Below, in pieces: positions 32,766 to 41,161 of a stretch of DNA of 64,000 bases. Source of the stretch: Agromyces intestinalis (lineage in GTDB: Bacteria > Actinomycetota > Actinomycetes > Actinomycetales > Microbacteriaceae); the NCBI RefSeq assembly GCF_008365295.1, contig NZ_CP043505.1, forward strand, positions 3,348,001-3,412,000, in the 5' to 3' direction. How positions within the stretch are numbered: the stretch's first letter is position 1; every line of letters begins with the position of its first letter. Made by a program: the position numbers and the translations under genes. The notes beneath the pieces are model-generated. The model saw only the letters and a list, made by a program, of their open reading frames with translations, had not been told where the DNA came from and made no database searches.

Positions 32766-34018
32766 CGCACTGCCCTCGATGTCGCCGCCGCAGGCGGCTC
32801 GGAGCGCGGCTCATCGGCCGATCCGAGCCGGGTGAACCCGTCTGCGGCGAGCAGGCGGTGCACCTCGCCGCGGGCGATCTTGCCGCCGTCGGTGCGGGGG
32901 AGCCGGTCGGCACGGTACCAGCGTCGTGGGTGCTCCTCGGGGGCGAGGCGTGCGCGAACGGCCTGCTCGAGCACGTCAGCGGCGACGGCGGTCGGGTCGC
33001 CGCGGTCGGCGAGCTCGACGACCGCGACGACGCGTTCGCCGAGCACCGCGTCGGGCACACCGACGACGACGGCCTCCAGCACGCCCGGAAGGTCGCGGAC
33101 GACGGCTTCGATGGGCTCGGCGAGCACGGTCGCGCCGGCCGTCGTGATCGCCGCGTCGCCGCGCCCGACGACCCGGAACCGGCCCGGTGCGACCGGTTCG
33201 GCGAGGTCGCCGACGCTCGCGAAGCCACGATCGTCGCGCCGGAGCGCTCCGGGCGTTCCGAGGTAGCCGTCGGCGAGGTACGGCGACCGGGCCCACACGG
33301 TGCGACTGCGCCCGTCGCCGCGGAGTTCGACCTCGACGCCGGGGAACGGCGAGAGCGTGCCGTCGCCCGCACCGGCGGCGACGAACGAGAGCTCGGCAGC
33401 CCCGTAGTACTCGACCACCCGGATGCCTCGGGACGCGGCTCGCGACGCGGCGTGCTCGCCGAGCGGAGCGCCGGCGACCACGATCGTGTCCGGCACGTCG
33501 TGCTCGCCGAGCAGTCGTTGGAGCCTGGTGGGCGTCGCGTGCACGACGCTCGCGTCGGCGACATCGTCGGTCGCGCATGCGCCCGACCAGAGGGCGTGCA
33601 GGGTGGCGTAGAGGTGCATCGACACGTGCAGCGGCCCGGTCACGGCGACGCGATCGGCAGGGCCGGTGCCGGTGAGCTCGGCGAGGGGTGCGGCCGACGC
33701 GAGCCAGGAGGCGCTCGTGCGGGTGATCGTTCGTGCGGTCCCGGAGGAGCCCGAGGTGCGCACGAGGATGCCCGCCTGAGCGTCGCCGAGCGCGGCGACG
33801 TCAGCGCGGCCGCCACCGATGAGCACTGCGCGGCCCCGGTCGAGGGCGGCGAGCACGGTCACGGCGGTCTCGACGGGGTCGGCGCCGGCGGCGCATCCGA
33901 TCGCACCGTCGGGGAGCCTGGCCTCGTCGACCGCGCGGCCGAGCTCGCGGTACGACACGGTGCGCCCGCCGAACCGGAGCGCGGGGCTCGCGCCGCGTCC
34001 GCCGAGCCAGTCGCTCAC
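32762..34018 (-). CDS. AMP-forming acyl-CoA ligase inside the biotin operon
   Basis: A 418-residue ANL-family ligase. The P-loop is ILVRTSGSSGTARTITRTSAS, the adenine/acyl site includes VEYYGAAELSFVAAGAG, and the hinge and C-terminal Lys motif are seen in VVGRGDAAITTAGATV and LPRTDGGKIARGEVHRLL. It is short for the family (about 500), the N-terminal domain being compact, but keeps all signature motifs. It is YhfT-like by context and size. GTG 34018 overlaps the bioY stop as GTGA, and its own stop overlaps the thiolase start. It may activate a dicarboxylic or fatty acid for biotin precursor synthesis. Confidence 0.83.
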   Translation of the reverse strand: MSDWLGGRGASPALRFGGRTVSYRELGRAVDEARLPDGAIGCAAGADPVETAVTVLAALDRGRAVLIGGGRADVAALGDAQAGILVRTSGSSGTARTITRTSASWLASAAPLAELTGTGPADRVAVTGPLHVSMHLYATLHALWSGACATDDVADASVVHATPTRLQRLLGEHDVPDTIVVAGAPLGEHAASRAASRGIRVVEYYGAAELSFVAAGAGDGTLSPFPGVEVELRGDGRSRTVWARSPYLADGYLGTPGALRRDDRGFASVGDLAEPVAPGRFRVVGRGDAAITTAGATVLAEPIEAVVRDLPGVLEAVVVGVPDAVLGERVVAVVELADRGDPTAVAADVLEQAVRARLAPEEHPRRWYRADRLPRTDGGKIARGEVHRLLAADGFTRLGSADEPRSEPPAAATSRAVR

Positions 34019-34635
34019 GCGGCAGTGGCGGTCGGTCGCCGCCACGGCCACGGCCGGGGCTCGATGAGACCGGGCCGGGCCCGGTGCACGCCCTTCGCGA
34101 TCAGCACCGTCACGACCACCTTCAGGATGTCGCCGGGCAGGAACACGGCAGCCGAAACGAGCGCCGCGCCGAGCGGCAGGTCGAGGGCGACCGCCGTCCA
34201 GGGCACCCCGATGAGGTAGACCGCGACGATGCCGCCGAACGCGGTCGCGACGAGCGCGGTCCAGACCCGGTAGCGGGGGAGCAGGCGGGCGGTGAGCCAT
34301 CCGATCACGAGCACGCCGAGCAGCCAGCCGAACAGGTAGCCGGCCGACGGGCCCGCGAACACGGCGATACCGCCGCGGCCGCCCGAGAGGAGCGGCAGGC
34401 CCGCGAGGACGAGCACCTCGAGCAGGAGCACCGAGAGGAACCCCTTGCGGGCGCCGAGCACGGCTCCGGCGAGCATGACGCCGAGGGTCTGGAACGTGAT
34501 CGGCACGGCACCGCCCCCGAGGTAGAGCGCGCCGGGGACCCCGAGCGCGGCGATGAGCGCCGCGAACACGGCGATCTGCGCAAGGTCTCGTGCGGTGGAA
34601 CGGGTTCTGGCCGGGGTGGCCGTGGCAGCGGTCAT
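34015..34635 (-). CDS. bioY: Biotin transporter substrate-binding protein BioY
   Basis: A 206-residue S component with six spans. It has the BioY marks VPGALYLGGGAVPITFQTLGVMLAGAVLGARKG, LPLLSGGRGGIAVFAGPSAGYLFGW and AVALDLPLGAALVSAAVFLPGDILK. BioY binds biotin with very high affinity and couples to BioMN. It is the first gene of a five-gene operon. ATG 34635 has AAGGGA upstream. A minus-strand TAGCGT box at 34682-34687 gives a leader of about 40 bases; no clear BirA or BioQ operator is recognisable. Confidence 0.93.
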   Translation of the reverse strand: MTAATATPARTRSTARDLAQIAVFAALIAALGVPGALYLGGGAVPITFQTLGVMLAGAVLGARKGFLSVLLLEVLVLAGLPLLSGGRGGIAVFAGPSAGYLFGWLLGVLVIGWLTARLLPRYRVWTALVATAFGGIVAVYLIGVPWTAVALDLPLGAALVSAAVFLPGDILKVVVTVLIAKGVHRARPGLIEPRPWPWRRPTATAA

Positions 34636-34681
34636 GGTCGGTTCCCTTGCGGTCGGCGGAGCGGGCGGGTGCCCTGCGATC

Positions 34682-34687
34682 ACGCTA
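34682..34687 (-). promoter_or_regulatory. -10 box TAGCGT of the biotin operon
   Basis: Minus-strand TAGCGT, 46 bases before bioY ATG 34635; no good -35 is visible. Confidence 0.4.
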
Positions 34688-34734
34688 GGAAACACGAATG
34701 CCTCGGCGAGGCCGTGGCCGTACAAGAATCGGGG

Positions 34735-34751
34735 CCGGTTTTTGGAACCGG
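34735..34751. terminator. Short hairpin after the gene at 34760
   Basis: CCGGTT / AACCGG with loop TTTGG, nine bases past the stop of the minus-strand gene ending at 34760, followed on that strand by a weak GC tail. Confidence 0.45.
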
Positions 34752-34759
34752 ACGGTCGA

Positions 34760-35227
34760 TCAGGCCGCGTGCGCCACGGCGGGCTCGGCGTCGGCCACGG
34801 AAGGCTCGGATGCGACGGGCTCGGCGTCGGCTGCCGGCTCGGCGTCGGCCGCCTCGACCGGCTGCGCCTGCCCGACCGGCTCGGCCCAGACCACGAGCGG
34901 CGTCGGCTCCCAGCCGAGCACCATGGACATCTCGTCGGAGTCGACCACGACCGCGACCTGCTCGCGCTCTTCCAGGATCGCGCGGGTGAGTTCGGCGGCG
35001 ATCTGGTGCGTGAGCACTGCGTGGAAGATGCGATCGGTGTCGCCGTCGGCGCGGCGCACGACGGACCAGCCGCCGCCCGGCCCGAGGAATTCCCCGAGCT
35101 TGGCGTTCAGCAGTTCGAAGATGTGCTCGCCGCGAAGGTCGGCCGCGGTGGTAGGGCGTGCGGCTGCGGGGGCGACGTGGTGGGCGGCTTGCGCGGCCTG
35201 TCGCGCGCGGCGCCAGCGGCGGAACAT
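34760..35227 (-). CDS. Protein of unknown function with acidic Ala-rich tail
   Basis: A 155-residue protein I do not recognise. The N-terminus is basic (MFRRWRRARQAAQAAHH). A compact core follows: DLRGEHIFELLNAKLGEFLGPGGGWSVVRRADGDTDRIFHAVLTHQIAAELTRAILE and EREQVAVVVDSDEMSMVLGWEP. The last 40 residues repeat the pattern ADAEP/VAxAEP and are probably disordered. No signal peptide or membrane span. GAGAGGA precedes ATG 35227 at normal spacing. It is transcribed alone. Confidence 0.65.
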   Translation of the reverse strand: MFRRWRRARQAAQAAHHVAPAAARPTTAADLRGEHIFELLNAKLGEFLGPGGGWSVVRRADGDTDRIFHAVLTHQIAAELTRAILEEREQVAVVVDSDEMSMVLGWEPTPLVVWAEPVGQAQPVEAADAEPAADAEPVASEPSVADAEPAVAHAA

Positions 35228-35325
35228 CGTCGGTCCTCTCGTCGCGGATTTCGGGGTGCTGTCAGTCTGGCCCGTGCGCGCGGCCGTCCGCCAACTGACA
35301 CGCCGTCAGCGTCGAGACGGCCCCG

Positions 35326-35514
35326 TCACTCCTCGAGTTCGCCGAGTTTCGCGTCTTCGGCGACGGTGCCGATCGCGATCGCGAGGCTCGCCGCCCACGA
35401 GATCCACATCAGCAGGAGCCGCCAGTCGCGCGGACCGGAGATGGTGGCGCGCACGACGCCGATTCCGCTGAAGATCGCCGCGAGTACGGCCCCGCTGAAC
35501 AGGTACTTGCGCAT
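35326..35514 (-). CDS. Small two-span membrane protein
   Basis: A 62-residue protein with two hydrophobic helices, YLFSGAVLAAIFSGIGVV and LLLMWISWAASLAIAIGTV, and an acidic end (EDAKLGELEE). The family is unknown to me. The start is fixed by minus-strand TAGCGT six bases upstream, a leaderless arrangement. It might be a small regulator of a membrane complex, but nothing in the context proves it. Confidence 0.68.
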   Translation of the reverse strand: MRKYLFSGAVLAAIFSGIGVVRATISGPRDWRLLLMWISWAASLAIAIGTVAEDAKLGELEE

Positions 35515-35520
35515 GTGGAC

Positions 35521-35526
35521 ACGCTA
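35521..35526 (-). promoter_or_regulatory. -10 box TAGCGT, leaderless start at 35514
   Basis: Minus-strand TAGCGT ends exactly six bases before ATG 35514. Confidence 0.5.
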
Positions 35527-35568
35527 CCCGCGCGGCACGGCGTGCTGGGAGTCATCCGTGAATCTGCC

Positions 35569-35597
35569 CGATCGGTCAGGATCTGACCGATCGGTCA
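35569..35597. promoter_or_regulatory. TetR operator before the MMPL/YhgE operon
   Basis: CGATCGGTCAG-GAT-CTGACCGATCG is a perfect 11-bp dyad (35569-35593). The overlapping TGACCGATCGGTCA (35584-35597) is a second perfect palindrome. Three half-sites GATCGGTCA fill the -35 and spacer region before TAGCGT, so bound TetR protein would block RNA polymerase. Confidence 0.8.
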
Positions 35598-35599
35598 AT

Positions 35600-35605
35600 T
35601 AGCGT
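35600..35605 (+). promoter_or_regulatory. -10 box TAGCGT, leaderless start of tetR
   Basis: TAGCGT ends exactly six bases before ATG 35612. Confidence 0.55.
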
Positions 35606-35611
35606 CGAAGC

Positions 35612-36208
35612 ATGCCGATCGACACCCAGGCGCACGCTCGCGTCCGTGCAAGCGACGAACTGCGCCAGGCCGCGCTCGAGCAGTTCGCCTCGGCGGGCTT
35701 CGCGGGCACCTCGCTGCAGCAGATCGCCGCGCACGCCGGCTACTCGAAGTCGAGCGTGCTCTACCACTACGCGTCGAAGGAGGCGCTGCTCGAAGCCGCG
35801 GTCGCCCCCGCCGTCGACGCGCTGGAGGAACTCGTCGCCGAGTTCGTGCGCGAAGGTCGCTCCGGTGCCGTGCGCGGCGAGTTCGTCGAACGCTTCGTCG
35901 ACTTCCTGCTCGGCCACCGGCTCGCGGTCCACATCGTCGTGAACCAGGCGCAGTCGCTGCACGGACTGCCCGTGATCGACCGCGCGAACGCGGTCATCCG
36001 CACGCTCGCCGAAGCGATCTGCGCCGATGACGCGCCGCTCATCGAGCAGCTGCGCTTCGGCGTCGCGCTCGCCGGAGCCGTGTACACGCTCGTCGCCGGG
36101 GCGACCTTCCTCGACGACGACCCGAGCTTCGAACTCGACCCCGCCGAGATGCGGGAGGCGCTCGTGGCCGTCCTCTCCGAACTGCTGCTTCCGGCCGCCG
36201 GCCGCTGA
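35612..36208 (+). CDS. TetR-family transcriptional regulator
   Basis: A 198-residue regulator with the TetR helix-turn-helix in LRQAALEQFASAGFAGTSLQQIAAHAGYSKSSVLYHYASKEALLEA and an all-helical ligand domain. It begins a three-gene operon with an MMPL transporter and a YhgE-type protein. The palindromic operator directly in front implies autoregulation of the whole operon, with release by a transported lipid or toxic compound. Confidence 0.92.
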   Translation: MPIDTQAHARVRASDELRQAALEQFASAGFAGTSLQQIAAHAGYSKSSVLYHYASKEALLEAAVAPAVDALEELVAEFVREGRSGAVRGEFVERFVDFLLGHRLAVHIVVNQAQSLHGLPVIDRANAVIRTLAEAICADDAPLIEQLRFGVALAGAVYTLVAGATFLDDDPSFELDPAEMREALVAVLSELLLPAAGR

Positions 36209-36226
36209 CCCGAAGGACCTCCTCCG

Positions 36227-39133
36227 ATGGCACTGCTCCTCCACCGCATCGGGCGGTTCGCATTCCGCCGCGCCTGGCTCGTGATCGGCGCGTGGGCACT
36301 CGCGCTCGCCGCGTTCCTCGGCGCCGGCATCGGGCTCGGCGGCCAGCTCCAGGAATCGTTCGCGATCCCGGGCACCGAGTCGCAGGAGGCGATCGACCAC
36401 CTCGCCGCGGTGTTCCCGCAGACCGCGGGCGCGCAGGCGAAGGCCGTCGTCGAGGCGCCCGACGGGGCATCCGTCGAGGAGGCTCCCTACCGCGACGCGA
36501 TCACCGCGATGGAGACCGAGCTCGAGGCGGTCGACGGCGTCGCGAGCGTGCTCGGTCCGTTCGACGAGTACGCGGGCGACCAGGTCTCCGACGACGGTCG
36601 CACCGCCTACATCCAGGTCCAGTTCGACGGTTCGGTCGCCGAGGTGACGGATGCCTCGATCGAGGCGGTGACCGACACGGGCGCGATCGCCGACGACGCG
36701 GGTCTGGTGGTGGCGTTCGGCGGCGAGGTGTTCCAGGAGACCAGCTTCGGCCTCACGATCACGGAGGTCCTCGGCGTCGTGTTCGCGGGCGTCGTGCTCG
36801 TCATCACCTTCGGGTCGTTGCTGGCGGCGGGCATGCCCCTGCTCACGGCGATCGTCGGCGTCGGGCTCGCATTCGGCGGCATCTCGCTGGTCGCCGCGTT
36901 CGCCCCGGTGTCGAGCACCGCCCCGATGCTCGCCGTGATGATCGGGCTCGCGGTCGGGATCGACTACGCGCTGTTCATCCTGTCGAGGCATCGCACGCAG
37001 CTCGCTCGCGGACAGGACCCGGAGGACAGCGCCGCCGAGGCGGTCGCGACGGCGGGAGGCGCCGTCGTGTTCGCGGGCCTCACCGTCATCATCGCGCTGC
37101 TCGGCCTGCTCGTCGTCGGCATCCCCTTCCTGAGCGTCATGGGCATCGGTGCCGCGTTCGCGGTGCTGGTCGCCGTCGCCGCGGCGGTCACACTGCTGCC
37201 CGCCCTGCTCGGCATCGCCGGTCGACGTCTCGTGCCCAAGCCGGGCGGTCGTGCGCATCGGCGGGCGGTCGCGCACGACGAGGGCGGAACGCGCACCATG
37301 GGGCGGCGTTGGGTCGACCTGGTGCTGAAGGCGCCCGCGGTGTTCCTCGTGCTCGTCGTCGGCGTGCTCGGCACCGCGGCCATTCCTGCCGCGAGCCTCG
37401 ACCTCAACCTGCCGAGCGACGCGACCGCAGAGCCGGGCAGCGCCCAGCGCGAGGCGTACGACCTGATCGCCGACGGCTTCGGTCCCGGCTCCAACGGGCC
37501 GCTCATCGTGACGGTCGACATCACCCAGACCACCGACATCTTCGGCGACCTCGACGCGATCGGCGACCGGATCGCCGCGCTCGACGGCGTCGCGTACGTG
37601 GGGCAGGGGCTGCCGAACGAGACCGTCGACACCGCGATCATCCAGGTCATCCCCGAGAGCGCGCCGAACGACCCCGAGACCAAGCGCGTCGTCGAGGAGA
37701 TCCGCGAGCTCGAGCCGTCCATCCAGGCCGACCTCGGCACCCCGATCGCGGTCACCGGGTACACGGCGGTATCGATCGACATCTCGAACCGCCTGAACGA
37801 CGCGCTCATCCCGTTCGCGCTCATCGTCGTGGGCCTGTCGATCGTGCTGCTGCTCATCGTGTTCCGCTCGGTGTTCGTGCCGCTGAAGGCCGCGCTCGGG
37901 TTCCTGCTCTCGGCATTCGGCGCGATCGGCGTCACGGTCGCGGTGTTCCAGTGGGGCTGGTTCGCCGACCTCCTGCACATCGAGGCCGGTCCGATCCTCA
38001 GCTTCCTGCCGATCCTGCTCATGGCGGTGCTGTTCGGCCTCGCGATGGACTACGAGGTGTTCCTCGTCTCGGGCATGCGCGAGGAGTACGTGAAGACGCG
38101 CGAGCCCCGCACCGCGATCGTGCACGGGTTCCAGCACGCCGCGCGCGTGGTCACGGCCGCGGCGCTCATCATGTTCTTCGTCTTCTTCGCGTTCGTGCCC
38201 GAGGGGTCGGGCGTCATCAAGGGCATCGCCTTCGCGCTCGCGATCGGCGTCGCGTTCGATGCGTTCCTCGTGCGGATGACGCTCGTGCCGGCCGCGATGG
38301 CGCTCGCCGGGCGCGGTGCGTGGTGGCTGCCGAGGTGGCTCGACCGCGCGCTCCCGTCGGTCGACATCGAGGGGGAGGGGCTGCGCGACCACCTCGCACA
38401 GGCCGAGTGGGCGGCCGGGTCCGCCGCCGCGATCCGCGCCGAGCGGGCGGTCTTCGGCCTGGCCGACCGCCCGGTCGGGCCGGTCGACGTCGAGGCGCCC
38501 GAGGGTGCGCTGCTGCTCGTCGAGGGCGAGCCGGTCGACCGTCGCATCGTCGCCGCGACGCTCGCGGGCCGGCTCGAGCCCGTGTCGGGCCGGGTCGCCG
38601 TGTTCGGCCGACCGCTGCCGTCGGACGCGGGGGCGGTCGCACGCCGGGTCGCCATCGCCGAGGTCGTGGCCGGAGATGCCAGTTCGCGCACGGTCGGCGA
38701 ACAGGTCGGGGCGCGCCTCGATGCGACGCGGGCGTGGTACCGGCTCTGGCCGTCGCGCCGTGCCCGACGGGTGTGGGTCGAGCGCGCAGCGCAGGCGTCC
38801 GGTGCGGCCGCGGCGGGTACCTCACCCGACGCCGCTACGAGTTCGCCGCCGCCGTTCGCCGCGGACACCCCCGTGTCCGCGCTCGGCGCGGTCGACCGCA
38901 CGCTCGTCGCGCTCGCCGCAGCGCTCGCCGAGAAACCGGCCGCCGTCGTGATCGACCTCGACGATGAGACCGGTGCCGACGACGCCCGACTGTGGGCGGC
39001 CGCCGCCCGGCTCGTGCCCCGTCAGGTCACCGTCATCGCCGGGGTCGCTCCCGGCCGCCCCGCTGCGGCGTTCGCGGCACGGGGCATCCGAACCGTCCGT
39101 CCCAGCCCCGCTGCCCAGGAGGCCACCCGATGA
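36227..39133 (+). CDS. MMPL/RND-type transporter fused to a degenerate ABC-ATPase domain
   Basis: A 968-residue protein. Residues 1-710 form a complete MMPL transporter: two six-span halves with large loops, and the RND motifs GLAVGIDYALFILSRHRTQLARG and LFGLAMDYEVFLVSGMREEYVKTR. From about 740 to the end is a soluble domain built like an ABC ATPase (GALLLVEGEPVDRRIVAATLAGRLEPVSGRVAVFGRPLP, then TPVSALGAVDRTLVALAAALAEKPAAVVIDLDDE). Walker A and the LSGGQ signature are lost, so it should not hydrolyse ATP. AAGGA precedes ATG 36227. It overlaps the YhgE gene by four bases and probably exports lipids or drugs. Confidence 0.85.
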   Translation: MALLLHRIGRFAFRRAWLVIGAWALALAAFLGAGIGLGGQLQESFAIPGTESQEAIDHLAAVFPQTAGAQAKAVVEAPDGASVEEAPYRDAITAMETELEAVDGVASVLGPFDEYAGDQVSDDGRTAYIQVQFDGSVAEVTDASIEAVTDTGAIADDAGLVVAFGGEVFQETSFGLTITEVLGVVFAGVVLVITFGSLLAAGMPLLTAIVGVGLAFGGISLVAAFAPVSSTAPMLAVMIGLAVGIDYALFILSRHRTQLARGQDPEDSAAEAVATAGGAVVFAGLTVIIALLGLLVVGIPFLSVMGIGAAFAVLVAVAAAVTLLPALLGIAGRRLVPKPGGRAHRRAVAHDEGGTRTMGRRWVDLVLKAPAVFLVLVVGVLGTAAIPAASLDLNLPSDATAEPGSAQREAYDLIADGFGPGSNGPLIVTVDITQTTDIFGDLDAIGDRIAALDGVAYVGQGLPNETVDTAIIQVIPESAPNDPETKRVVEEIRELEPSIQADLGTPIAVTGYTAVSIDISNRLNDALIPFALIVVGLSIVLLLIVFRSVFVPLKAALGFLLSAFGAIGVTVAVFQWGWFADLLHIEAGPILSFLPILLMAVLFGLAMDYEVFLVSGMREEYVKTREPRTAIVHGFQHAARVVTAAALIMFFVFFAFVPEGSGVIKGIAFALAIGVAFDAFLVRMTLVPAAMALAGRGAWWLPRWLDRALPSVDIEGEGLRDHLAQAEWAAGSAAAIRAERAVFGLADRPVGPVDVEAPEGALLLVEGEPVDRRIVAATLAGRLEPVSGRVAVFGRPLPSDAGAVARRVAIAEVVAGDASSRTVGEQVGARLDATRAWYRLWPSRRARRVWVERAAQASGAAAAGTSPDAATSSPPPFAADTPVSALGAVDRTLVALAAALAEKPAAVVIDLDDETGADDARLWAAAARLVPRQVTVIAGVAPGRPAAAFAARGIRTVRPSPAAQEATR

Positions 39134-41085
39134 GCACCAGACTCCAGGCCCTGCTCGGTACCGGTGTGCGGCGGCGCCGCACCCGCGCCGCCGCCCTGCT
39201 CGCCACCGTGCTCGTCGTGCCGCTGGCCGTCGCCGGCATCATCGCCGGCGCGCTCGGCGGCGCCGACGACCGGCTCGACGCGATCCCGGCGATCGTCGTG
39301 AACGACGACGAGATGGTCAGCATGACGCTGCCCGACGGCACCGAGCAGCCCGTGCTCGCGGGCCGCCAACTCGTCACCGAGCTCACCGGGCCCGACTCCG
39401 CCGGCTTCACCTGGACGATCTCGAACGGCGACGAGGCCGCCGACCGGCTCGCCTCCGGCGAGGCGTACGCGGTGCTCACCATCCCGGCCGACTTCTCGGC
39501 CTCGGTCACCTCGCTCGGCGGCGCCGACCCCACCCAGGCGCAGCTGCAGATCCGCACCGACGACGCCCACGGGTACCTCGCGGGTTCGGTCGCGCAGTCG
39601 GTCGGCACCGCGATGACCGCCGCGTTCGGGCAGCAGCTCACCGCGCAGTACCTCGAGGGGTTCTACTCGCAACTGGCCGGGTTCGGCGGATCGCTCGGCG
39701 AGGCCGCCGACGGCGCCGGGCAGCTCGCGACCGGAGCGTCCGGCCTGGCCGAGGGCGTCGGGCAGCTGTCCGGCGGCGTCGCGCAGGCGGCTTCGGGGGC
39801 GACGGATGCCGCGGCGGGCGCCGCGGCATACGCCGACGGTGTGCGCCAGTACACCCAGGGCGTCGACGGCATCGCGTCGGGGCTCGGCGAACTGAGTGCG
39901 GGTGCGGCCGGGCTCGACGAGATCTCGAACCAGTGGGACGCGTACACGGGCGGCATCGCCCAGGGCGTCGACCAGGTCGAGCAGCAGGTCGGCCCCGTCG
40001 CCGACCGGTTCGCGGCGCTGCTCGCCGAGCACCCCGAGCTGCTCGAGCAGTACCCGCAGCTCGCCGAGGCGGCCGGCGCCATCGACGGGGTCCGCACCCA
40101 GCTCGGCCAACTCGCCACCGGCGGGCAGCAGCTCGCCGCAGCATCCCGGGGCGCGATCGACGGCGTGCAGGGCGGTATCGACGGACTCGCCGGCGGCGCC
40201 GCGCAGCTCGCGACCGGCTCGGCCGGCCTGCGCGACGGCGCGACCGGACTCGCGTCGGGCGTCGGTGAGCTCGCGAACGGCCTCGGGCAGCTCTCCACGG
40301 GTGGGCGCGAGGCGGCCGCGGGCGCAGGGCAGCTCGCCGACGGCACCCGCACCTTCGCGGACGGGCTCGCCTCGGGTGCCGAGCAGGCGAAGGCGCTCAC
40401 CGACCTCGACGCCGAGCGCACCGCGAAGGTCGTCTCGGAGCCCGTCGTCGTCGACGCCGCGCGCGACCACGAGATCGACGGCACGGGTGGCATCATCGCC
40501 ATGATGTTCGCGCCGATCGGGCTGTGGATCGGGGCGCTCGCGATGTTCCTCGTGTTCCGTCCGTTCGGGCGCGAGGCGTTGCGCAGCACCGCGTCGACCG
40601 GCGGCCTCGTGTGGCGCACGCTCGCGCGCGCCGGGCTGGTGGCGCTCGTGCAGGCGGCCGCCGTGGTGGCGCTCGTGCACACCACGCTCGGCGTGACGTG
40701 GAGCGTGCTGCCGCAGACGCTCGCCTTCTCGGCGCTGCTCGCGCTCGCGTTCACCGCGATCCACGCGTTCCTCACGGTCGCGCTCGGCCGGGGCGGGGCG
40801 ATCGTCTCGCTCGTGCTGCTCGCACTGCAGCTCGCCGCGACCGGGGGACTGCTGCCGGTGGAGGTGCTGAGCGGGCCGTTCCAGGCGATCAGCCCGCTGC
40901 TGCCGCTGACCTGGGCGGTCGACGGCATGCAGGGGATCGTCGCCGGTGCGGGCGGGGCCGGCGTGGCCGGCGCGGCGGGGGTGCTCGCTGCGATGGCGGC
41001 CGTCGCGATCGCCGGCACCGCGCTCGTGGTCGGCAGGAGGCGAGGCATCCGATCGATCGGGTTCGCGGCGACCGCGCTCGGCTGA
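39130..41085 (+). CDS. YhgE/Pip-type ABC-2 membrane protein
   Basis: A 651-residue membrane protein. One N-terminal span (LLATVLVVPLAVAGIIAGAL) leads to a long extracellular domain with over twenty short repeats of the form GxxQLAxGAxGLxxG, typical of YhgE/Pip proteins, then five C-terminal spans with an ABC-2 permease fold (PIGLWIGALAMFLVFRPFGREAL). Relatives include phage infection protein and ESX-associated membrane proteins. The extracellular coil probably spans part of the cell wall. ATGA overlap with the MMPL gene. The MMPL-linked pseudo-ABC domain may be its former ATPase partner. Confidence 0.87.
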   Translation: MSTRLQALLGTGVRRRRTRAAALLATVLVVPLAVAGIIAGALGGADDRLDAIPAIVVNDDEMVSMTLPDGTEQPVLAGRQLVTELTGPDSAGFTWTISNGDEAADRLASGEAYAVLTIPADFSASVTSLGGADPTQAQLQIRTDDAHGYLAGSVAQSVGTAMTAAFGQQLTAQYLEGFYSQLAGFGGSLGEAADGAGQLATGASGLAEGVGQLSGGVAQAASGATDAAAGAAAYADGVRQYTQGVDGIASGLGELSAGAAGLDEISNQWDAYTGGIAQGVDQVEQQVGPVADRFAALLAEHPELLEQYPQLAEAAGAIDGVRTQLGQLATGGQQLAAASRGAIDGVQGGIDGLAGGAAQLATGSAGLRDGATGLASGVGELANGLGQLSTGGREAAAGAGQLADGTRTFADGLASGAEQAKALTDLDAERTAKVVSEPVVVDAARDHEIDGTGGIIAMMFAPIGLWIGALAMFLVFRPFGREALRSTASTGGLVWRTLARAGLVALVQAAAVVALVHTTLGVTWSVLPQTLAFSALLALAFTAIHAFLTVALGRGGAIVSLVLLALQLAATGGLLPVEVLSGPFQAISPLLPLTWAVDGMQGIVAGAGGAGVAGAAGVLAAMAAVAIAGTALVVGRRRGIRSIGFAATALG

Positions 41086-41124
41086 GCGCGTTCGCAACCC
41101 CCTGCCCGGCGGGGGCCCGGCTGT

Positions 41125-41130
41125 TAGCCT
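41125..41130 (+). promoter_or_regulatory. -10 box TAGCCT of the trehalose gene
   Basis: TAGCCT ends seven bases before ATG 41138, which opens a seven-codon frame ending on the otsAB start. Confidence 0.45.
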
Positions 41131-41137
41131 GAGTTCG

Positions 41138-41161
41138 ATGCCTGGGAGGACCGCCGAATGA
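41138..41161 (+). CDS. Possible leaderless leader peptide before otsAB
   Basis: ATG 41138 lies where the mRNA should start and encodes MPGRTAE, then TGA at 41159-41161. That TGA overlaps ATG 41158 of otsAB as ATGA. GGGAGGA, the otsAB ribosome site, lies inside this frame. A ribosome finishing the peptide would sit right on the next start. It is a short frame and may be fortuitous. Confidence 0.4.
   Translation: MPGRTAE

Noticed and set aside
35576-38392. 938-codon open frame opposite tetR and the MMPL gene
   Set aside because: Composed of His/Arg/Asp/Glu runs typical of antisense frames; crosses two genes with clear motifs.
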